NCBI GenBank assembly: GCA_011037195.1 | Contig: JAAEAF010006030.1 | Span: 1-64,000, forward strand | Length of the DNA stretch: 64,000 bases | Source: Triatoma infestans | Taxonomy: Eukaryota > Arthropoda > Insecta > Hemiptera > Reduviidae | Reading direction: 5' to 3' | Shown here: in pieces, positions 55,737-64,000 of the stretch | Layout: the number at the start of each line of letters is the position of its first letter | Numbering within the stretch: position 1 is the first letter of the stretch | The notes under the pieces: model-generated | Told to the model about the DNA's origin: nothing | The model's database searches: none | What the model saw: the letters and a program-made list of their open reading frames with translations, nothing else | Program-made: the position numbers and the translations under genes

Positions 55737-58700
55737 CTAGGTCTTAGTTCTAAGTCCATTTTTTAGTTTAATAATCCAGTATGTACTTAGACAAAAAAAT
55801 GCACTCCATCCTATGGCAGAAAGAAACCCTGAATATACTGCTGGATGTTTCAAGTCCCAAGAACGTGCCGAAATTGAACGAAATGCATCTGTTGTTAAAG
55901 TAAGAGGTAAACACCAACCTACTGCCCGCAAAAGGTAGTGCATTCCTTCAAATGGCCATACCATACCTGAAAATTTACAAAGTATTCAGTAGAGCTCAGG
56001 TATTATTTGCCAGAATAAAGTTACAAGAATTATTCGGATAATTTGAACTTAATGAGTAAATTTAATTGGTATAATAAATTAAATAATTGAAATTCTTTTT
56101 CAAAAAGGTGTACAAACCACTCAGCATTGCAAGAGGAAAGAAACTGCCTAATCCCATGTATGTTGCAGCTTGGTCAGTATCACAAACGGCAGATACGAAG
56201 TACCCTGGAAAATTGCATATACAGTTATTGCTATCCAAAAAATTGTGTTAATGCTCAAATAATTGTAGTTTTGTTTGTGATTTTTACACTTTGATCCCCT
56301 GTTTGAGAAATAAACTTTTTTTTTCTTTAGTTATAATGTTGAAGAAAAAACACAAATCTGCTTCTTAATTGTTGGAGTGTAAAGAGAACGCAATTGGTTG
56401 CAATAATAATGAAGCTTGAGCTTTGCGTAAGCATAAGCGGTTTCAGTATTAGTTTCCAAAACTTCTTCATTTCGATAAATACAATGAAATGCGGGGTTAG
56501 GTCCGTCAAACAACTACAGTTGTCACAAATCTACAAAGGTGGAAACACTTGTGCGATATATTCACTAAATCTGAAGAAAATTACTGGTTAAATGTATGCG
56601 GTAGATTTAAATAAAGTAATAAAATGGAAGATGGGTGTTCATTTTTTGTTTGTATAAGAAATGAACCAATTATTGATTGCAGTATGACAATGCGAAACAA
56701 AATCAATATTTCAAAAGTGCAATGGTTGTTCCGCACCCCAAAACCAAAAAAATGAAAAGAAAGTCATAGCTGGTGGTATAAAACCATTTACCCAATTTTG
56801 TCTTAAATCCTGACGTACCCATTACTATGGAGACTTATTTTGTTAAAATATTGGCAGAATGGGACAACTTTTTATGGCTCCGTATTAGATGGGTTAAGTT
56901 TCAAGGGGACAGGCCAATGTTGATCAAAAATTTCCGGAAGTTTAATAATTGTAGCCATTAAATTCCGCCCCACCTAGGCTCTCTTTTTCCGACCACTTTT
57001 TCTGACCAGTCAACCATCCCTTTAAAACTTGATGGACTAATTGATCGTTAAAAATACATTCCAACAATTCATCGATTCAGAAGTCTAATTAAAGGAATAA
57101 ATAAAATGCTTTCTAGAATATTGTTTGTAATGCTGATATAATATTTGAGATGGTGTCTATCATAGCAGTTTTTTTTCTTGATTCTGATTGGTTTTGAATT
57201 TTTATCGGTTAAGATAACTTAGTGATATTTATTTGGTGTTAAAACTAAATATGGAGGAACCATATAAGTTGCTCGAAAGTGGAAAGTTCATTTTTTATTG
57301 TAACAACTCTTTTTTGTAAAATTTCGAAGTCTTTTTTTTTTTTTTTAAGCGCATCGACAACTGCGGTCATTAGCGCTAACAGTCTTACTATTATTTATTT
57401 ACATGATACAAATTATTTTGTGTTATTCTTTACTTGTTTTTTTTTATTTATTGGGGAGCATGTTAAATTTTGAACTAAGATAGTTTCGTCGAGCTTGTGA
57501 GAAACATTGAATTCCATTTTTAAAGTTTTCGTCACATATGCTAACTGATGTCAACTGATTGTATGAAAGAGATTATATTATGCATGCATACCTGAATTGA
57601 ATAGTGAAAATGATAATTCTGAAATAAATTCTAGATAATTCTAGAGCGGAGTGGTAGAATTATTGTATCAATATTTTTTTTTAATGGGTAGCCGATAGGA
57701 ATTTTTCCATTACCCAGTTTAAATTTTATATACTGCTGAATGAAAAACATCAAAAACAATGATACAAACTCATCAACAGTGCTACGATTTGGGTTTCCAA
57801 CACTATTATAAAAAGCATTTATAGAATATTTACTTTATTTCATAATTATCATTTTCATTACTATTTTTTCACTATCATATACGATACACATCATAATAGT
57901 GTCGTAATTTTAATTAATACACATCGTAATGATGATTAATAAAAGTCCAACGCCCGTCAAAAACGAAAAAATGTGCTATTTACACCGAACGTCCAAAATG
58001 TTTTCTTGTTGGAAGAATTGAGTACAGTAAGTGGTTTTTATTTCGATTTTTTAGTTTTATTGTTAAACTTTATGTTTAAAGTTTTTACTTTTAAAAAAAC
58101 ATTTATTTTTGTATCATCCAAAAGAGTTTTGGATCTGAAGTAATCAAGTTTTCTTACCGTAACACATGCCACTAAAGCCAACAAGATAGAGTAGAGCAAT
58201 CGCCAACAGTAAACTTCCTTTGAAAACGTTATCAAAAATAATGAACAATACTATCCACATAAATAGTGTTTGAAGAGACATTATTACGAAATTGACTATA
58301 GCATGGCCAACCATGATTTCTGGTAAGGTCATACCTAAAAATATATTAAAATAGTTAAAGTAAATAGATAAAAAAGAATTAATAATAACGTGTGCGATTG
58401 TCCTAAAACTAAATTATTTACCTGAAATAAAACTTCTTTCGAGAAGACCTTCTCTTTTTTCCATAAGAAGTGCTCCAACAGTAAACAACATTGGCAAGTA
58501 AAATTCAGATCTAAAAATTAAATAAGTTAGATGATTTCTCACACAGTGATATTTTATTATTATCAATAAAGTCTGCATCCCCTCCTACTTATAAGAGGAG
58601 AGTCACCAAAAATACAATTAATATCTTCCATAGAAATAATATATAAGTTTGATACGCCATCGACGTGTATTTTCGGTAAATACAGAAATGAAATATTCCC

Positions 58701-61700
58701 ATCTAATTAAATAAAGAAAACCTGCTTTTATTTTTCAAGAAACTATTAAATGTAAATAATAAATTACTAACAATTGTATGACAGCTGGTACAGCGAAGTT
58801 TGTAAAACTAGGGTTATTAGTGCCATAAACTGCTTCTTGATACTGAAAGTGAAATATAAATTTAATGGAAACAATATATAAGATTTCTACTAACATTAAA
58901 ATATATTTTACAAAAAAAAACGAACAGTAATCATCAAAAACAAGAATTTATCTTGGTTGTTTTCAAGTAAAAAAGAAATTAGTATAAAACATACACCCTC
59001 AGTTTCTCCATTTACCAATTACGAATCAACAATTCTTTTCAAACAAGGAATTAGACCACACAATTTTTCCCCATGATATCACATATAAAATAGCAACCGC
59101 TATTACGATACAAAGCTATTTTACTAGGAGTTAACGTTTTAAGTTCTTCAAACAATTGTCTCAAAATAAATTTTCACAGAAAAATATTTCAAAAATAAAA
59201 GACAAATGCATGTGTAGAAAAAAGACGAACTTTAAAAAAAATTGTTGGAGTTGTTATTCGGAAAATTGCAAAAAAAAACAAACAAAATCATAAAAACTGC
59301 TAAACGAAACAAAAATCTAACATGAATAGTCACTCAACTTCCACTTATTGTAATTAATACATTTATAAAAATTAACATATTCCTTTAAATAAAAGTTTAC
59401 TCAGTTGCCCTAACATAAATACAGAGGTGATGGGGATACATGTTGGTTAGCATCCAGGGCAGGTAATATTTGAAGTATCAGAGACATTTTCCGTGGTAGC
59501 CTGCTTCATTTTGTGATCATCGACCGGTTTTCGGGCGTTCGCCATCTTCAGGATGCGTTTTTCAGACAGTGTGACAACACAGACTTGCACAGAGCAAATT
59601 CAGTTTACACACAATACAACTTTACACTTACACACAATATTTCAAGAGATTACATTGTTGTAGAGCGCCATGACAGCACCAATACATTGAACAACTCATA
59701 ATAATAACATTTGTAACTTAAGTCTCAGATTCCCTAGAAACTCCTAAAATAAGTTCTTCCAGGAAAAGGTTTCAAATAGAAGTAATCATTTATATCTATG
59801 AAGTTAACATTCCAAAGAAACTTGTTGTAACTGTATTTGAGAAAATTCCAAAAAATATAAAAACCAATTGTTTAAAATTAAACTTCCATGTAATCGATCT
59901 TCTTCAAATTTTTAATTCCAACAATACTTCTAATATATCTTAATATTATGTAGACGTTAGAACCATTACTGTACTGAAGTCGTACTTTAGAGGAAAGCTT
60001 AACATCTGCTAAAAATCAATTTTCCCAGAAAAATATCTAAAATAAAAGTGATAGGCAATAAGTGTGAGAGAGTATATGGAGTTCAAAGAAAATCATTGGA
60101 GTCCTTTTCGAAAAAATTGCGAAAAACTGATGAAAAAACATTCAGTAAGGCGCACTTCCGGTCGATATATTTTATATAATATAAATATAAGAAGTATATT
60201 AAATTCTTTTTTTTTGTTAAAATACACATGCAGCCCCATACTAAGCACATATCCTCTCGCACACAATTAATGAGTGTGGTGTGCGATAGAAACTTAAAGT
60301 TGAAGTCAACTCTCTACACATATTGATAGCCTCACTCTGACGATAGATGAGGATCCGAAACCGGTCAGAACAATAAAATGAAGCATTCTGTGATAGATAA
60401 CATAAAATCATAGATATTATCCAGCTTTTCAGATCCAACCACAAGGTTATATTCACAAGATCATCTTTGTCTCTAAAGGACCAAACAAGAGTTGCCTAAC
60501 ACAACGGGAGCCAACACGAACTACCGCCAAGATTAATTGATTGAAGTAGCACTTCACTAATTTCTTTCTTCTCTTTAGTTTTACTACTATTTTCTTCAAT
60601 TACCCTAAATATATATTTTGATATAATTAAAATATTTCATCCTGACAATAGATTGCAAAGGCGACGTGGAATATGTGCAAAGATGTCTGAGATTTTAAAA
60701 CGATTTGTACTGTTCTACTTTGCATGCAATTCAACATGCTATGAAAATATTAATTTGAAGGCATCTATTGAATTTTTTTTTTTGTGTTATTTGAAAGGTA
60801 CACAACATCTTAGCACATTGTATCTTACCTTTGATGGACACTATATTGATTTGGTTAAACTATTAGTTACCTAAGAGGAAAACCTAACGACAACTGGCCT
60901 AACATATACTAAATCGAACCTATATTGTTTCTATATCTGCTAGTTGTGGAGTACTTATTGAAATTTGAGAATTGTAGTAGTGGAATATAATGTGAATGTA
61001 TAATTTTAAATTCTGTATAATACTACAAAGTTAGACATAGGCTTTCATACCAATATGGGAACTGTTGCTGCTTCAGGCGGCCAATTACAAGTTTTGTAAA
61101 CATTTTCCAGAAAAGAAAGATAACCAAAGTACATATCTCTTCTCAGCAAGTTACCAATATACTGATCTATATAAAAGTAATAATAGTTTTTCATATAAAT
61201 TATCTGTAAATAAAATTGTCTGTAAAAATTGTGATAATTATGTTAAATAAATAAATTACTTGACATATCCATCCAGATTTTAAGTTCACTCTTATCTAGA
61301 CTTTCTTCATTAGTACGCAAATTTGATATTATTCTATCAAACAATGCTTCCGTATAATTGCTAGAAAAGTATAAATAACCCCAAACATGATTTTTTTCCA
61401 CTCCTCGTCGAGCCGATTCCTGGTCTCGATATTCAACCTAAATCGACAAGAGGAAGTAAAACTTACAACATTAAAAAGTGCAAAGTTATTTAGATGTTGT
61501 AGTATTTAATACATACCAGATTTATTTGTTTTTTTTTCAAAATGTCCATAAATTTACAAGACATTGGATAATCGAGGGAGCATGTTATGTTTGGAAATTT
61601 ATGGCATACCTCAAAACCATTCTGCAATTCTTCATTTACAATTCCTAATTTAAGACCTAATGGATCTCGACCAATGCTGAGTACAAATAGATAGCATTGA

Positions 61701-62292
61701 ACAATTGGTAACATTAAAAGAAATGTTAGAATTCTGGAAGAAATTATTTTCCTTTATAAATAATTCAAATTATATTTTCATACATCAGATATAAACTTAG
61801 TAAACTTACGGTTTATTTCTTTTTAACCAGTAAATATTTTTCCAAATATGAGAGTAAATATGAACTGGTGAAAGGTAATTATGGTTTTTAATTGGAGGTA
61901 TAGGTTTTTTTAGTGGTTTCGGATAATTCTTTAGATCCTACAACAGAAAGAAATAATGTCATCATTAGATTTCTATTTATGATATCTTAGTAACTTATCA
62001 GCTTATATAACTTAAATTTTGCTGGTCCTTGATAAAAAATAGAAATGTTGTTAAGCAAAAAACTATGAAATCATAAGCAATGTTAGCTAGCTAAATTATA
62101 ATCAAGTTTATAAGTATGTTTAATAATATTTAAAATATTAATTACCTGAATATCACTTTCATATTGATTTCTACTTTCTTGTTTTTGACTCAGAAATAAA
62201 AATACTTGTTCTAAACTATTACAATTATAAGAAGAAAGCAATTGTTTTGGTTCACTTTCCGCTAGAATTGTACCACCTCTCATCAGGCCAAT
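55737..62292 (-). CDS. ABCH/ABCG20-23-like half transporter, C-terminal 479 residues
   Basis: Ten minus-strand exons: 62146-62292, 61810-61937, 61517-61733, 61260-61437, 61051-61166, 58772-58842, 58422-58510, 58158-58334, 56118-56204, 55737-55966. Phases agree at every join (1440 nt, 479 codons plus stop); most donors are GTAAG/GTATG-like, one is GTTAGT. The fragment starts at the end of the nucleotide-binding domain (IGLMRGGTILAE, then SLEQVFLFLSQKQ). It continues with KNIYWLKRNKP, TM1, the large external loop (GRDPLGLKLGIVNEE, KIWMDMSNQ, YGTNNPSFTNF) and five more membrane segments. It ends MVWPFEGMH, LPLTLTTDAFRS and IIKLKNGLRTKT. Relatives such as Drosophila snu export lipids for the cuticle barrier; a similar role is inferred. 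Walker motifs lie upstream, outside the window. Confidence 0.93.
57222..57447. repeat. Direct repeat copy 2, in an ABC transporter intron
   Basis: Second copy of 55491-55672, split by an inserted stretch (poly-T followed by AAGCGCATCGACAACTGCGG..TTAGCGCTAAC, about 57330-57380). It lies in the intron between exons 58158-58334 and 56118-56204. Confidence 0.65.
59479..60450. mobile_element. Hammerhead inverted-end element in an ABC transporter intron
   Basis: Left end CAGAGACATTTTCCGTGG with a ribozyme on the minus strand (59518-59555, small indels in stem II). Right end has a strongly decayed core on the plus strand (GAGGATCCGAAACCGGTCAG, about 60352) followed by AAAATGAAGCATTCTGTGATAG and CCAGCTTTTCAGATCCAACC. 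The interior includes a module-family fragment. It lies in the intron between exons 61051-61166 and 58772-58842. Confidence 0.5.
59710..60180 (+). repeat. Diverged ACTTCCGG-module repeat
   Basis: CTTCCATGTAATCGATCTTC near 59881 and GCACTTCCGGTCGATATATT near 60151 are module starts about 270 bp apart. The intervening AAATAAAAGTGATAGGC and GGAGTCCTTTTCGAAAAAAT match the module body. Confidence 0.55.
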
Positions 62293-62915
62293 CTTAAATT
62301 ACAAATAATACTAATTAACATAATAGAGATCCAGTGTAATAGCCCCACACTAGGCTAAAGTACAAAACAAAAAATGAATTATTTTAGTTGAACTGAACTA
62401 TTTCCTGGTTGAGCGCTCATATCTAATATGCAGATCAGAAATACAGCAATATACTGGTTATTTAAAGAATATACTGGTTATTAATTCATTACATTACAAT
62501 AATCTTTAGAACTGAAATGAAGATAATTGATTATATTGCAGGCAGTTACAATTTACTCTATCTGGAATATATGATATTAGTTAACATTTATTATTAGGCG
62601 AATCTTGGGTAATAACAATGGGCAATAAGAAAAGAAAAATTTAAATTAACAAAATGTCTACATTCTAAAAATATATATTAAATATTGAGACATTATAGGA
62701 CTACAAAAAGATTGAGAAGCGGCAGATAAAAGGTATGAGATTTTTTTGAAACTGTCCATAGCTTCTTCCATGGTTACTTTTTATTTATTCAGACCTTTCG
62801 GCTAGCTACTCCAACCGTCAAAAAAATATTGATTAGAATAAGTCACTATTCACAAACACAAAAACGTTTCTTTTTTCATAATCATCTTCTTCTACTTCTT
62901 CTAAATTGCGTATGC
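62293..62915. other. Upstream intron of the ABC transporter
   Basis: AT-rich. No exon encoding the missing ITTHY-type end of the nucleotide-binding domain was found here, so the previous exon is probably outside the window. Confidence 0.5.
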
Positions 62916-62919
62916 AAAA

Positions 62920-63430
62920 TATGTAGGCCTTCCCTGAAGGTACATATAGTCATATTCTGTGACCAACTGTACCTTGAACTAGGAGTTCAATGCCCTCGCT
63001 TCTATCTGCTCACTCTTCCTGGTCCAATTTCCTTGTCCTGAGCTTTCCTCACCCAACTGACTCCTTCTTCCATCTTAATTTCTTCTGACCACCTTTGTTC
63101 CGCTTCCTACCTAGAGGTCTCCATTCTGTTAGAATTTTGGTCCAGCGTTGGTTGCCCTTCTAGCCACGTGATCAGCACATTCCCACTTTAACTTTTTGGC
63201 AAATCCTTCATGGAAGTTACCGCTTTAATAGTCTCATTTCTGATTATATCACTTCTTTTCACATTCAACATAATTCGTTCAATGCTCCTTTACCAAACTT
63301 CTATTTTTCGTTCCTGTGTTTTCGTGGTTGACCATGTCTGATATCCCATATGTCGATGCTAGGAGAATGCTGATATTGAAGGTTTCTCCCACTCAGTTTT
63401 TATTTTAGCCTTCATAATTGTTTTAAGACA
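62920..63430 (-). mobile_element. Decayed LINE C-terminal fragment
   Basis: Minus-strand translation across frames gives YGIQTWSTTKTQERKIEVW-like sequence, IIRNETIKAVTSM and LKWECADHVARRATN, followed by remnants of the RW..D and W..A motifs. This matches the tail of RTE-like LINEs (TWS..K..ERKLE, then KWxWAGHVARR). Many stops. It sits in the ABC transporter's intron or upstream flank. Confidence 0.65.
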
Positions 63431-64000
63431 CAAGAATTTTTTCCAACACAGAGCAATAGGCTCTGAATTTCCTTTGATATTCTGTTTTGAAAGTAAACAG
63501 TTTGTCCCAGGTACACTACATCCTCAACTCACGCTGCATTGAGACATTTCTATGTGGTCCGTCGTGCTATTTGTTATTATTTTAACAACTTACAATAATT
63601 CTTAGTAAATATATATAAAAAATTTCTGTCAAAAATGATTTCTGTTTACCTAATATTCTATTTCTGGAAATCATATTTCAAACTAAAGAACAACCTTCCC
63701 AGAACCAAAATTAAGAGTTAATAAATTTTACGGCCGCAAGGTCACAGCACCTAAGAATGTTTTACTCTTAATGAAAATTGTGCTATAGATTACAAAATCT
63801 GCCACCAGGTAGCAACATTTATAAGGGGTACATTATAGGATACGGTTTCGAGAGAGAGAAAATGCTCCTAGCAATGTGGGATTTTTAATAAAATATAAAA
63901 AAAAAAAATTCGAATGTTGCTTCTAGCTAGTGGCAGTACAAATGTTGGAACGTAAAATTATAAACCATCATGTGAATTTGTACAGTTCTTGTGAAAAGTA
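63431..64000. other. Intergenic or intronic, no gene seen
   Basis: AT-rich sequence to the window end, with no recognisable feature. Confidence 0.45.

Noticed and set aside
57330..57385. A host small-RNA gene in the insert AAGCGCATCGACAACTGCGG
   Set aside because: The GC-rich insert follows a poly-T run and looks like a short retroposed tail; no Pol III boxes or stable fold could be argued.
62293..64000. Missing upstream exons of the ABC transporter
   Set aside because: I looked for ITTHY-like or Walker-type coding sequence on the minus strand and found only a decayed LINE, so the gene is called partial at its 5' end.

Overview
The window looks like nuclear DNA of an arthropod, most likely an insect. 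It is AT-rich, with short exons bounded by GT..AG introns and densely packed, decayed transposable elements. An ABCH-type (ABCG20/23-like) half transporter also points to arthropods, where that subfamily is largely found. A hemipteran is a guess only; nothing here fixes the species.

Layout. From 1 to 40.4 kb I find no host gene. This part is layered mobile DNA. It holds at least seven non-LTR (LINE) fragments of several clades, including an R2-clade piece with its restriction-like endonuclease. It also holds a dead mariner, a rearranged Ty3/gypsy element with a tRNA-Pro primer site and a 4-bp target duplication, and tRNA-derived SINEs. A large family built of about 290-bp modules starting at an ACTTCCGG box includes one 2.9-kb fold-back. 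A Penelope-like GIY-YIG endonuclease remnant is also present. From 40.4 to 62.3 kb lie four protein-coding loci: an intronless strawberry notch (sno) ORF (40430-44152, +); two tandem inward-rectifier K+ channel genes with four core exons of identical length (46146-48804 and 49482-54628, +); and the last ten coding exons of the ABC transporter (62292 down to 55737, -), whose nucleotide-binding half lies outside the window. All exon joins given here keep frame and total to whole codons.

Most notable system. A dispersed repeat present in at least 12 copies carries what reads as a type I hammerhead ribozyme: CATC, CTGANGA, a GGGC/GCCC hairpin, GAAA, a self-complementary ACCGGT, C, then GATG. Two short copies have clean 14-15 bp target duplications, and one sits inside a SINE whose uninterrupted paralogue is also in the window. 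Five further pairs are arranged head-to-head, left ribozyme on the minus strand and right ribozyme on the plus strand. One pair encloses Penelope-like GIY-YIG coding sequence and another encloses the R2-like endonuclease. This fits hammerhead-bearing Penelope-like terminal repeats, seen here both as small stand-alone retroelements and as inverted termini.

The host genes are not an operon and share no obvious pathway: a nuclear helicase-like Notch-pathway factor, two membrane K+ channels, and a probable lipid or cuticle transporter. Tandem duplication explains the channel pair. Retroposition is a possible explanation for the intronless sno.
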